DNA from: Zychaea mexicana
Taxonomy: Eukaryota > Mucoromycota > Mucoromycetes > Mucorales > Lichtheimiaceae
Assembly: GCF_025766255.1 (NCBI RefSeq)
Contig: NW_026516820.1
Span: 1-64,000 of the forward strand
Direction of reading: 5' to 3'
DNA: 64,000 nucleotides
The first letter of the stretch is position 1. Each line of letters begins with the position of its first letter. The notes beneath the pieces are model-generated. The model did not search any database. It was given only the letters and a program-made list of their open reading frames with translations, and was not told the DNA's origin. Below are positions 11,835-23,685 of the stretch, one piece after another. A program made the position numbers and the translations under genes.

Positions 11835-14811
11835 TTATAAAGGCGTAAAAAGTAGAAAGTAGAGAGTAAAGAAGAAGAAGAAGAAAGAGATTTGCCGGCT
11901 GAGGTCGAGATTATTATTTTTTCCAGTGATAACGGCAACACACGCTTTTACGGAATCGGATCTTGAATCCTTGGACAGGGTCGAGATCTCTCTCACTTAT
12001 ATTAAACCTGTTTCAACCACTGGTACTCCTGCTGCTACTACTGCTACTAAACACCCTTTAGGGCAAACCATCGCTCCTCCACACTCTGAGCTAGACACGA
12101 GTGTGCCAAGGCGTGCGATACTATGCGTGTTGTTATTTGCTGACGCGAAAAAAAAGAGAGAGAGAGAGAGAGGCTAACGGACTAAGCACGGATAAAGGAA
12201 AAACAAACTTTGATTATTATTATTTTTTTGGCGCCATCCATCGGCGACGTACGGATGGGGGCCACGACCTTGTCCTAGCCAATCAGCAGGCGTGACGAGC
12301 GGCGATCCCCAAAGTATTTTATCTTTTTTTTTTTTGTGTTTGTTTGCCCTTAAACCAAAATTGTCCCCGTCAAGGGAGAGAGAGAGAGTCGGAAATCTGG
12401 CTATTAATCCCGTAGATTACGAAACCCTATCTTCCCTGTGGCTAAAAGCAGCAACCCCATCTATCTTCCAAGGACTATAGCGCCCCCACTGTGTTTTTTG
12501 AGTGTACTTGGTTATCACCAAGAACATACAAGCCTTGGTTTCTCTTACGGTGTGTGGGAAATGCCGTTATCCTCATTCCAAGTATTCTATAAGCTGCGTT
12601 GCACAATGTATAAAAAAAGGTCCGTTCGCATGGTGTATTCACTGATAAAAGATAGAATATCAGCAAACCCTATTCATACATTGATACGAAGACATCCCTT
12701 TGTATTGTAGTGTGGAAGGTCTTGGTATAGCAAGCTGTTGCCATCTGTGGAGTTGTTGATCCATTAAGGAAAATACTTGGAGTACAGAGTACATACATTT
12801 AATGCTCTCTGCGTGCGTTTCTTTTACGCCAATGTTACACCGTAGACGACTATCATAACCCTAAGCGCCGCAACCTCATACGATCTCGCACAGCTTTCTG
12901 AGAAAAAAAAAAGATGACATGATATCTAGCATGTGTACAGCTGTCATGGTAAAAGAGCAAATGTGCGGGGTGTTGGTTAAGAGTGCTGTTGATGCTGACA
13001 ATAGCAGAATCATGCGCTCCTTGAGTAAGCATATAGAAGAAGCTCCCGCGTTCAATTTTCTGATAAACACGTTGCGGGGATGGGATGGGATGGGATGGTC
13101 CAAAAATGGAAAAACTCGCCGGGAGGAGAAGGATGATTTTCAGCCCAATGGTAAAAACAAACAAACAAAGAGTGTGGTTCTTCTCTAACCTCTTTTGGTG
13201 CCATGACACTGGTAGACTAAAGTCTTTGATTCCGTTCTGCACTGTTGTGTGCTATTATACATGCATTCAAAGAAACGTCATGACTGTTTCCGTGATGATG
13301 CATGAACAATTGTTATGAAGACACACGTCAGGTAGACACATTTGACTCCATTATGACGAGAACGTGTACAATGATACGTGATTGTAAGCCACATCATTCA
13401 AAAGCCCAGTTTGATGCAGTCAAAGACTCTGTGTGCTTAATATTTTATAACAGCAACAACACGCAGTTTTGTTGTGTACGATCTGTCACGTATGTATTAC
13501 CACCGTGATATACCAGTTCAGGCACTTTACACATCGTTCGTCAGCTGACTATACCGAATCCTCGGCTTTTGGGGGCATATGACATGCGTTACCTCTGCGA
13601 TCGCCCGACAGTCAAGCGGTGCGTCCGGCCCTTCACAAATCACGTGCAGCATTTTTAGTTGACCAGAAGGCGGTATGACGAGGAAGGTGAGGATTTGGAT
13701 GCCATCATGATGGATGTAGTAGTGTCTTCCGAGTGCTCAGAGCTATCTTTGCCTTAAGCAGTGTTGTGCTTATTGATGTAGTGTCACTCTTGTCTCGATT
13801 GGCTAGTGACAAGAAGAGCTGATACACAAAGTCTTGAATAGAGAGTGACTAGTCCTACAGCAGCATCTTGCACGGGAGAATAATGGCTATAGTAGTAAAC
13901 GTTCAACAGTGAGAATAATATAGATGAGCCATCGACCATCATCGGTATGTAAGTACGCGATCTCTTTCGGCAACATATAGAATAAGCGCCTACTTCTCAA
14001 TAACCAAGACATGATCGTATATTAACTTGCATCACAGATGATTCATCTTTTATGATAGCACACAGTTAGCCTTCAACAAGCTTCTTTGTGGTATGACATA
14101 TTAGAGCTTTGACGGATGCTTGGACAGGACTTTTCAAATACGACCAAGCACTTAAAAATATATCAAGTATGAAGCTGTAACGTCAACGTTTGCGCTGTAT
14201 ATATATTGATTGGGGCTTCTTTTCATCTTCTCCTACAAAACGATGGGTTGAAACACGACAACAGCCGGGAACACGAAGAGGAGCATAACACAACAGGTGC
14301 TTGCTTGATAAAACGATACATGTACAAAAATAAAGCTGTCATGTCATTTATTCGAATGCACCAATGTACGGAATCCATAAGCATATATCTATGTGGCGGG
14401 AGCCTTTTCTCTTCTTCCTCTTCCTTTTCCTTTATATTTGACTTTTCAATATTACCTTCAAGTCTCATCCAGAGCTCACCGCTATACTTGCGACACATGC
14501 GAAAAGAGTCCTCTAAAAATCATGTTTTGCAGCCCAAAGATCACACAGTGACCAGGACAGAGTTCGAAGCGTCCAAAATCAATGTAATCATCATAGTGAA
14601 AATCTTATCGAATTGCTGTATACTAAAAAAAAAAAATTCCATGCAGGGAGAGCCAACGTTAACACGCGTACTGATGAAACCATTTCTGTACTTGGTTTTG
14701 GTGGAGGTACCAAATGTATGTACTTTGAAATGGGAAGAGTATTGTGATGAAAGGGGGAAAGAATCGAAACACGAGACGTTATTAATGCTCGATATACTTC
14801 GCATAGGATGA
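11835..14811. other. Gene-poor 3-kb region
   Basis: No convincing gene. Open frames at 12853-13242 (-) and 14206-14811 (+) have no recognisable motif, mixed composition and no splice support. A CCAAT sequence (12279-12283) lies about 450 bp upstream of the DUF1752 gene start and could belong to its promoter. A GA tract is at about 12154-12172 and a short ATGGG repeat at 13080-13098. The right end may hold the unrecognised 5' part of the transposase remnant that follows. Confidence 0.5.
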
Positions 14812-17490
14812 AGACGGCCATGACGACGACGTAGACATGGTCGAAAAGGGGCTCGTTTCCGCACTTGATATGGAGTTCGAAGAGTACAATGGTGTTGACG
14901 CGGGTTTCGAGTTGGAGGTGCAACAAGCCGGTCAAGAACAGCAGATACAGAACAGTAAGTTGTCAGCATCCCCTTATTGTGCTCTTATATGCCATAACTA
15001 ACTTACTTGTCTTGTAAAGGCACTGGAGCCGAGGTCCAATCTAGTGTGGTCTTCATGGCAGCCTTCTTTGCCATTTTCCAAATGTTGTACCTCACCAACA
15101 AAGCGTCGTCTCTTCTCTTGCTAATCTTCAACAGAATACCTGCTCTCAATGGCATCGGGTACAGATCCAACATCACCCCGTCGACTGTCAAGCAGCAGAT
15201 AGAATACAATTCCCTTTCCAACAGCATTATCCGATTCGTCGTCTGCCTGACATGTCACGCCAATTAGGACAGCAACAACCTACCCGAAACCGGCTCGTTT
15301 GTTTGCTTTCCAAACCATCCTCGAATCGATAAACGATCACCATGCAGCAAGCCGCTTCTCATTAACAACAGCCCTATCAAAATATATCCGTACAACTCCA
15401 TCATCAGCAACATCATTTTCTCTTGTTTAACCGACCTCAGTTCGAAGACCAGATTGAAGAATGGCGCCAGCGCCATGTTGATCCACATACCTTGTACGAC
15501 GTACACGAAGGTGAAATGTGCACCACTATCCCTGATCCGTCAAACCCAAACTCGCCTTTTATTGAACAACCTCGCATGCTCTTCTGTACCTTGAATGTCG
15601 ATTGGTTCAACCCTTTCACCAACACACAATATTCATCCGGTGCCATCTACTTGACGATAAACAACCTGCCGCCCTCCATGCGCTATAAAATGGAAAATGT
15701 CATTTTAGTCGGTATGATGCCAGGACCACGCGAACCAAACACTTCCGATAGCAACAACTACTTGCGCTCACTCGTTTCCGAGCTCATTACCTTGTACCAT
15801 GGTATCGAAACGACGACCTACAAAAGCAACGCCATTCATGTCACCATCCGTGCAGCCCTCTTCATAGTTGCATGCGACATTCCAGCTCCACGAAAAGTTT
15901 CCGGCTTCACAGCACACAACAGCATCCGAGCTTGCTATAAATGCGACCGTGCATTTGCACCACAAATGGGTAATGCCATGCGCCGCAACTACGCAGTGTT
16001 TGATGTCGAGCCAGCAAGAAGCAAGGACCAAAACGAAGCAGCAGCCCTGGAATGGTCAAGAGCAAGTACACCGGCAGTGCGTAAGAGAGTCGAGCAGGAG
16101 ACAGGCACAAGATGGTCAGAGCTCCATCGGCTGGAATATTTCGATGTCGTGCGCAGCACAATCATTGATGGGATGCATAACCTCCTGCTCGGTAGTTGCA
16201 AGCGTATGATCAGCATTTGGATGGACAACGGATACCTCACCACGCGAGTCCTCGAATCGATGCAAGCCAAGGCAGACTGTGTGCTGGTGCAACCGGGATT
16301 TCGACATCTTAGGCACCAAGATCGTCAACCGTTTTGCTGGCATGAAGGCTGCCGAGTGGAAAAGCTGGGTCTTGGTATACTCCCCCTGTGTTTTTAAGGC
16401 CGTAAGCGCAATTCCAGAGGCGGATCTGACAAATTAGATGCATTTTGTCAATGCTTGTCACTTGTTGTTAAAACCATCGATCACCAAGGACGAAGTCGAC
16501 AAAGCACACGACTTTCTGCTGACATTCTGTAATGGATGTAAGCGATTGTACGGTGCTGACGCCACCACACCGACAATACATATGCAATATTCACCTATGT
16601 CAATGCATCTTTGGACTTTGGACGTGTGTACGCGCAATGGGTATTCAGTTTCGATCGTTACACCGGTCTCATTGGCAACACTGATACCAACAAGAAGGGT
16701 GCGTTCGAGGTGACTTTTGTCCGGGTCATTCCTGGAGCATGTTCATGCTGCAGATTTCGTTTGCCCGGTTGCCACAAAACCTCGATGCCGAAGATACTGC
16801 TTTCCAGATGGATATGGTCAGCAACCCACCTACCACCACTACCACTAATCGGCTTTCTTCTGCAGATGCGTTCGATATCGATGACTTCGTTTTGCTGTCA
16901 ACGCAGATTGTCAATGCGACAGGAGCCGAACCACTGCCACCATCTGCTTTGCCTGATAAGCTACGACCGTATGTTCTCCCTGCCGTTCTTTACGACGCTC
17001 TCATAGAATATTATGGTAACGCGTATGGTGACCAAGGTGTACAATTTGCTGGTTACGTTGAGGCGGAAGACGGATTGGTTGTTGTGCGGCCGAATGTTGC
17101 AATGTTCTCTCTCGTCTGAAACTCCAAGGCCATCTATACCGGTCCAAAAAATCAGTCAGTAAACGTGGATCGTATATCCAAACCCTGTATCTTCCGCGCT
17201 CAAGCCAACAGCCTGCAGCATATCCAGGTCAAATCGACTTCTTTTTTCGCCACGATGTAACGATTGAAGGCACCACCAAGTCCCATTTCTTTGCTGCTAT
17301 GCATTGGAATCTGTCGAGCGGTGTTACACAGCTTGATGCAAGCGTAGGTGTCGAGCTATGGTCAAAGAGAACAGAAAATCTATTTTGGCAACCGATAATA
17401 CCTGTTGCTTGAATCCATTGACCTGTTGCCATCGCCACATACAGCATTAACAACCTCATCGTTCCCATTACATTGAAAAAATCACCGCTT
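14812..17490 (+). pseudogene. Broken Tnp2-like transposase (EnSpm/CACTA-related DNA transposon)
   Basis: Relic of a cut-and-paste transposase of the tnp2 type (PF02992-like). The first recognisable exon starts at about 14812 with an acidic segment; an intron with GTAAGT donor runs 14956-15020. Conserved blocks follow in order: a helical segment ending FVVCLTCH (zinc-binding CxxC lead-in), the core near 15600 (LTINNLPPSMRYKMENVI, MPGPREP), the Cys pair ACYKCDRAF near 15930, IIDGMHNLLLGSCKRM near 16170, FAGMKAAEWKSWVLVYSP near 16340, RVYAQWVFSFDRYTGLIG near 16630, and a C-terminal domain to about 17490. The blocks sit in different frames: there is an in-frame TAG at about 15265 and frameshifts near 15425, 16290, 16590 and 17105. 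It cannot make a full-length enzyme. Terminal repeats and target duplication were not found by eye. Confidence 0.85.
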
Positions 17491-17566
17491 AATACTTCCT
17501 TCTCATTCTCCCCTTCCAGTTGTTAAAAAATAGAAAGAAAAAGTCTTTTTTCTATGCCCAGCCCAA

Positions 17567-18682
17567 CTACTGGACCATGCTGGTGCATATATATATTAAA
17601 AAAAAGTCAATGAGATTTTGTGACTCTTCCTCATCACGGCGTGAAGCAAAGGGAACGAGAAAGCCAGGTTCACGGTACTCGACTTCGACCACCCGCCTAC
17701 AGGCATGTTGCCTATAGACGGTGGGAGCGACCAAGTGCTCCAGAAAAGCAGTTGCCTACAGAAAAGTGAATGTTTGATTAGTATCACTAGGTCAATTGTT
17801 TTTAACTTCACTGTTTACAGTACTAACTCTTCTGCTTCTCCAGCTTGGACGCTTCGTCATCCAACGTTCTTGCTGTTGGGTGGACGACGAAGCCGTCTCC
17901 TCCGCATCAGTCTCGTCCTCTGACATATAGTCAAAGGATAAAACCTGCACACATTCGGTAGAGAAGAGGCTTGTGCAGTCTTCCTGTTGGGCCTCGAAGA
18001 CGCCGGTGCGACGTTGCAGTTTCTTTATAGATCAAAATACAGACAAATTAAAGGATAATTAAGTAACCTTTACAAACACTTTCGTAACAATGGTTTAAAT
18101 ACATACTCTAAGAGCTCGCTGCCGGCGTCGTCGAGCCTTGTTCTCGGCCTCAACATCGGGCTGCTCCTTCTTGCTTTGTCCCTTCTTATACTTGAAGTGG
18201 GACTCAAACTTGCCCTTGACGAAGCGAGCCCAGTCTTGAATGTGAGGCCGAGTCGCAGCCTCACTATGGAGCGCCTCGTACACCGGCAATGCCACAGTCT
18301 GGTTGTAGGCATCGCCGAATGGGAGGTCAAAGTCGAAGCCTCTGTTGCGCTTGCGACAGAAGCCAACTTCATAGATGCCTAAAAAAGGTGTATGTTTCTC
18401 TCTTTGAGTACCTCTTTCTTACTCTTTAACCTGGTGTTAAGTATTATATAGTAGCTTGACTTATATCAAAGGTGCTGTCGCGTTGTTGCTGTGACTGCAA
18501 TGGTTGCAGGGGATCGCACTTTTCCAATGAGCAATGGTGAGCTCCATAAGCTCAGCAACAGCCGAAAAAATTTTGCCCTTCGAAACGTCGGAGAACGCCA
18601 GCTCTGCGAGATGTAGCTGAGTCCAGGAGCCAATGGTGGTGCCCACAGCAGAGTGATAACTCGGCAGACAATAATTAAGCAA
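17567..18682 (-). CDS. Multi-exon gene of unknown family, 5' structure uncertain
   Basis: Not recognised. Three consecutive exons fit together in frame: 18378-18107 (ends RQRALR before a GTATGT donor), 18022-17828 (KLQRRTGVF to RPSWRSRR, GTTAGT donor) and 17755-17567 (ATAFLEHLV to stop). Together they encode about 218 aa: an opening IYEVGFCRKRNRGFDFDLPFG, a basic RRRRQR stretch, an acidic MSEDETDAEE stretch and a C-terminal domain. An upstream open frame (18682-18461, with ELAFSDVSKGKIFSAVAELM) is probably the previous exon, but no good donor joins it, so this part may be decayed. The gene lies tail to tail with the transposase relic, 77 bp away, and may be an accessory gene of the same element rather than a host gene. 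Function should not be assigned. Confidence 0.45.
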
Positions 18683-18689
18683 GGAATAG

Positions 18690-19463
18690 GGAGGAGAAGT
18701 GTAGTGTAAGTAGGCTTAAAGATAGCATCTACTGGAATGAGACAATAGACGAGTCCTTCGGAGTGCTAGCTTTTCTAATATTAGAAAGCTTCTTTGTAAC
18801 ATTTGAACAGAAAAAACAGATAAAACTGCAGATAAAAGTCGACAAGTAACACATTTCTCTATTTACAACAGTTGATACTCTCACTTACAGTAACAATCTG
18901 ATTCTAGATTTGATTCTCTGCTTCAAGGAAAGAGAATCAAACTGGCCCGATTTTTGTTCTCGGCTCCTCGGCTCTCATAAGGGTCATCAGTAGGATCCTT
19001 ATACTACTCTAATACTAACGGCATGTAAGAGGCTGCCATCACCTTCTATGAGCCTCTATACATACTAACAACAGACTTAAGATACATCAAAACAATACCT
19101 GCTGGACAATGTAATATCCAATAAACCAAAAGAGACAGAATAAGTCAACGAGACCCGAAAGGAATTGAACTGGTTTATTATGATAACAAAAGTTCTCATT
19201 ATTTATAAGAAATGGCTTATCCTTGGCAACTACCACAGCGTGTGCATTGAACGAATGAATTGATGTTATAAATCAATCATATAGGATTAAGTAATGTATG
19301 ATGCGTGAGTAAAAGGTACATCCGGGTAAATGCCTCAGATAGTAGCTAATGTGAATTACATGATCCGAATAATGACAACTTCTTCCTGAGCATAGCTGAT
19401 CGGTGTTTCACCAAGATGTGTATGAATAAGGAAATGTCCGCACAAGTGAGGTTATGAGGGAAA
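18690..19463. other. AT-rich spacer left of the foldback element
   Basis: No gene seen. The stretch 19130-19300 has a look of long terminal repeat or transposon debris (a run around GAGACCCGAAAGG followed by AT-rich DNA), but no paired copy is present in the window, so it was not called. Confidence 0.4.
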
Positions 19464-19465
19464 TA

Positions 19466-20811
19466 CAGGATTTTTCATCTCCTAGCGGACGTTTGAACTT
19501 TTATTTAGGCAGAGTGGACATGAATGAAAGTTAATCTGGACATGAATATTAACTGATCTGGACATGAATGAAAATCGAGCTAGACATGAATGAAAATCGA
19601 GCTGGACATGAATGAAAATCGATCTAGACATGAATGAAAATCGAGCTGGACATGAATGAAAATCGAGCTGGACATGAATAAAGATCGATCTGGACATGAA
19701 TATAAAACGATCTGGACATGAATATACATCGACCTGGACATGAATATAAATCGATCTGGACATGAGTAAAATCAATCTGGACAAAATAAAAATCAATCTG
19801 TACATGAATGAAAATCATTCTGACAAGAATAATAATCAATCTAAACATGAATAATAGACAACCTGGACATAATAACAGTCAACCTGGACATAGTTTTAGT
19901 CAACTAAGACATAATAAAAGTTGAAGTAGATAATATATTAAGTATAGCAGAGCAGAATATATGAGTACTTAAGATTTCAATTCAAGTCAAGACATAATAT
20001 AAGTTAAGCAGTACAAAGCCAATGTCAAGATATAGTAGTATGGCTGTTTCACTCGTGACAAGAAGCTTGTAGGCTAATGTACAGGAAATGGCAAGGGTGC
20101 GTCAGAGACTCACTGTGCGCATAAGGCATAAGCCTATTTTGCTGCTGTGGGAATAGGGCCTGAGCGTTTCCCCTCATTTCACTTTACCCGGGTTGAGTTT
20201 GAAACAAATTGGAGGCTGGTGGCAGAGGTAGGTGGAAAGTGTGGGGTTTGTTAGCAGCAGCAGGGAGGAAAAAAACAACAACCAAAGATCCTTTTTTTTT
20301 CTCATTACCATTCGCCATGGCAAATCAACAGCTTCGACGCACACTTGTAAATGGCTCCTACTCTCTTCACGATGAATAAAAAACAAAGAAAACAAAACGG
20401 CACAATCCACGGATTTATTGAAAAACGAAATGAAGGTAACTGTTTTCTTAAAAAAAGCATGTGCTCAAGATTTAGAAAGGAGTAGACCGCCGTTACTGCT
20501 GCTTAAAAAAACGCTGGGTAAGTAAACAAGGGAAGGGAAAGGTTACTGGTTGTGCTTGGGGTATAGCTTTAGTAGACATACGCTCATTCAGAATTACTGT
20601 TTTTTTTCTTCTCTGTATATACTTGATGCACCATCTTGCACCATTCCAACGTCAGACTTACGTGCGTAATACAACATCGTCCTCTACCTGCACAAACCAT
20701 TCGTACTCACAACAAGAACGACGCAACAATTTTCTTCTCCATTACTCATACACAATTATATACAACATGACGCTGATCCGCCATTGACTTGCAAAATATA
20801 CAGCCTGACGC
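19466..20811 (+). repeat. Left inverted arm of the foldback element
   Basis: Pairs with 23213-21870 in reverse complement. The outer 45 bases are unique, then the 22-bp array (about 19512-19935), then roughly 880 bp of single-copy arm. Identity ends abruptly at 20811; beyond it only a short shared CCGGTCTTT is left in the core. Confidence 0.9.
19512..19935 (-). repeat. Tandem 22-bp repeats, left array (about 19 units)
   Basis: Units follow the pattern CTGGACATGAATnnAAATCGAG-like, mostly 22 bp, some 21 bp. Units nearest the element tip are almost identical; inner ones are increasingly degenerate. The spacing equals about two DNA helical turns, which would place each copy on the same face of the helix. 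Because 22 is not a multiple of 3 and the unit lacks stops on this strand, the array reads as a 22-aa peptide repeat cycling through three frames. Confidence 0.88.
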
Positions 20812-21869
20812 GATTACTTTTTACCTTTTGCATATACCAACGTTAACATCGCCGGTCTTTATGGAAAATGAGCTGTAGATAGCAGGAAGGATAACTGACA
20901 GGTTTCTTTCCTTTTGTGTTGCTGTGGATTGGATGAAAATAAAGTATGTTGACCGTTATATAAGAAAGATAACGAAGAAGGTTCTACAAGAGTTATGCAG
21001 GTGCGAAGGATGTTGTTTCGTGGTGAAGGATGGTTATTGTAATTATTGGCATTGCGTGGCAGAGCGTCTGATACCACTCACAGTCTCGCGTTTGTGAACC
21101 CATTTGTAGCCACACAATTCCGAGATGCGATCCTTAAAGATCTGCCATTAAGCAGCAAGAAGGCGCACGATTTCATTGGGAATGAGTGCAAGAACTCCAC
21201 GTACAGTCGATTGAGAGAGAGCGTAGCGAATGTTGTCAAGGGTAGTAACTTGTTGGTTGTTCATAGTTGTTGTTATTAATGAAAAATAAACTTGCTGTTG
21301 TGATAGCAAAGGAACTTCCTCCTTCATAACAACGAACGCCTTTTCTTCTTTGTCCCTGCCATATTATCATCCCGCTGACAGCTATATCTATAGTTTTTAT
21401 AGAAGCACTTGTAATAACATGCAATCCCATCTCACACCCGTTTATGCAGACAACTGGAACATAATGACTACATAATGTATGATCTTTTACTTTTATTTTT
21501 TTCATCCCAACCATAACATCTACAGTAACAATAATAAAACCCTACATACCACCCATCAGCATATATAGCTACCTTATCCATCAAGACCGGCAATGTTCGT
21601 GTTGGCATATGCAAAAAGAAAAAGGTAATCGTTGTTGCCATCGTGTGTGTGCGAGTACAGCGAATTGCAGAGGAGGATTATAGTTGTGGTGGTGTGTATG
21701 CATCATAGGAATATAATTATCATCGCAGTGATGTGAATACAAACAGCAAAGAAAGAGATGACCGTCATTACGATGATGATGTGCTTGAGCGTACAAGTAT
21801 TAAAACAAAAAGACCGGCGTCATAGTCGTCATCGTGTAATATGGGCGTACATGATAGTGAAAAATAAAT
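20812..21869. other. Unique core of the foldback element
   Basis: About 1.06 kb between the two arms. Small open frames (20859-21077 on minus, 21046-21279 on plus) match no family known to me and no transposase motif is visible. It may be captured host sequence. Confidence 0.5.
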
Positions 21870-23213
21870 GCGTCAGGCTGTATATTTTGTAAGTCAATGG
21901 CGGATCAGCGTCATGTTGTATATAATTGTGTATGAGTAATGGAGAAGAAAATTGTTGCGTCGTTCTTGTTGTGAGTACGAATGGTTTGTGCAGGTAGAGG
22001 ACGATGTTGTATTACGCACGTAAGTCTGACGTTGGAATGGTGCAAGATGGTGCATCAAGTATATACAGAGAAGAAAAAAAACAGTAATTCTGAAAGAGCG
22101 TATGTCTACTAAAGCTATACCCCAAGCACAACCAGTAACCTTTCCCTTCCCTTATTTACTTACCCAGCGTTTTTTAAGCAGCAGTAACGGCGGTCTACTC
22201 CTTTATAAATCTTGAACACATGCTTTTTTAAGAAAACAGTTACCTTCATTTCGTTTTTCAATAAATCCGTGGATTGTGCCGTTTTGTTTTCTTTGTTTTT
22301 TAATCATCGTGAAGAGAGTAGGAGCCATTTACAAGTGTGCGTCGAAGCTGTTGATTTGCCATGGCGAATGGTAATGAGAAAAAAAAAGGATCTTTGGTTG
22401 TTGTTTTTTCCCTCCCTGCTGCTGCTAACAAACCCCACACTTTCCACCTACCTCTGCCACCAGCCTCCAAATTGTTTCAAACTCAACCTGGGTAAAGTGA
22501 AATGAGGGGAAACGCTCAGGCCCTATTCCCACAGCAGCAAAATAGGCTTATGCCTTATGCGCACAGTGAGTCTCTGACGCACCCTTGCCATTTCCTGTAC
22601 ATTAGCCTACAAGCTTCTTGTCACGAGTGAAACAGCCATACTACTATATCTTGACATTGGCTTTGTACTGCTTAACTTATATTATGTCTTGACTTGAATT
22701 GAAATCTTAAGTACTCATATATTCTGCTCTGCTATACTTAATATATTATCTACTTCAACTTTTATTATGTCTTAGTTGACTAAAACTATGTCCAGGTTGA
22801 CTGTTATTATGTCCAGGTTGTCTATTATTCATGTTTAGATTGATTATTATTCTTGTCAGAATGATTTTCATCCATGTACAGATTGATTTTTATTTTGTCC
22901 AGATTGATTTTACTCATGTCCAGATCGATTTATATTCATGTCCAGGTCGATGTATATTCATGTCCAGATCGTTTTATATTCATGTCCAGATCGATCTTTA
23001 TTCATGTCCAGCTCGATTTTCATTCATGTCCAGCTCGATTTTCATTCATGTCTAGATCGATTTTCATTCATGTCCAGCTCGATTTTCATTCATGTCTAGC
23101 TCGATTTTCATTCATGTCCAGATCAGTTAATATTCATGTCCAGATTAACTTTCATTCATGTCTACTCTGCCTAAATAAAAGTTCAAACGTCCGCTAGGAG
23201 ATGAAAAATCCTG
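21870..23213 (-). repeat. Right inverted arm of the foldback element
   Basis: Reverse complement of 19466-20811 with a few differences, for example the C/T and G/T changes around 22195-22225 and one base fewer in the T-run at 22170. Ends at 23213 with the same tip sequence followed by TA. Confidence 0.9.
22745..23167 (+). repeat. Tandem 22-bp repeats, right array
   Basis: Mirror copy of the left array, with units such as CATGTCCAGATCGATTTTCA. It shows the same polarity: uniform units near the tip, degenerate units inward. Confidence 0.88.
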
Positions 23214-23215
23214 TA

Positions 23216-23685
23216 ACAGCAATCGTTAATGACAGATTAAAGAATAAGTGTTATTGAACATGTTGGATACAACAGACAATATACTTACTAATGCTCAACT
23301 AACAAATTGCTGATGACCTTGTCACTGAGGACCCAACATCTGACAGCCAAGTAGTATGCACCGAAGCAAAGCAGTGCAGGGTTAGATGGACTGCAATATG
23401 TGGTTTGGTACCTGCTTTTCCAACATCAATCGCTGTATGCAATGCTTATTTGTGATATATATAATATGAAGCTTATCAGCTTGCGTAGTATTCACCTTCC
23501 TAGCAGGAAATTCGTATCACCATCCTATCAAAAAAGGCGACCGTCATCTCTTTGGAACTGACGTTGTTACCACCACTAATCATATGTGTGCCGCTGGACC
23601 CAATTCAGTAGGATAGCGATGTGGGAAGAGAATAAAATTTTTAAACGCGTCAGATTATATATGTAAGCAGTTAAAGCAAACATGA
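23216..23685. other. Spacer between foldback element and tRNA-Leu
   Basis: About 470 bp of AT-rich DNA with no open frame or motif recognised. Confidence 0.5.

Larger units (their letters stand above)
19466..23213. mobile_element. Foldback-type (long terminal inverted repeat) element, non-autonomous
   Basis: A 3.75-kb palindromic structure. The left arm (19466-20811) and right arm (21870-23213) are inverted copies, about 97-98% identical in the stretches compared by eye, with only scattered substitutions and 1-nt indels. They flank a 1.06-kb unique core. Both outer ends read CAGGATTTTTCATCTCC inward, and each is bordered by TA, consistent with a TA target-site duplication as in Tc1/mariner-superfamily transposons. 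Each arm carries a tandem array of about 19 units of 21-22 bp just inside its tip. Long inverted arms with internal subrepeats define foldback (FB/Galileo-like) elements. No transposase is recognisable in core or arms, so movement would need an enzyme from elsewhere. Open frames in the arms occur in mirror-image copies and are by-products of the repeats. Confidence 0.85.

Noticed and set aside
12853..13242. 129-codon minus-strand open frame
   Set aside because: No motif and no splice support in a gene-poor AT-rich region.
14206..14811. 201-codon open frame on plus
   Set aside because: Mixed composition, no motif, and it ends where the transposase relic becomes recognisable; probably chance or decayed transposon sequence.
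19130..19300. Possible long terminal repeat
   Set aside because: No second copy in the window, no polymerase or integrase sequence, and no clear TG...CA ends.
22212..22505. Open frame of 97 codons in the right foldback arm, with a mirror copy in the left arm
   Set aside because: It is present because the arms are copies; no start context, motif or splice structure supports a protein.
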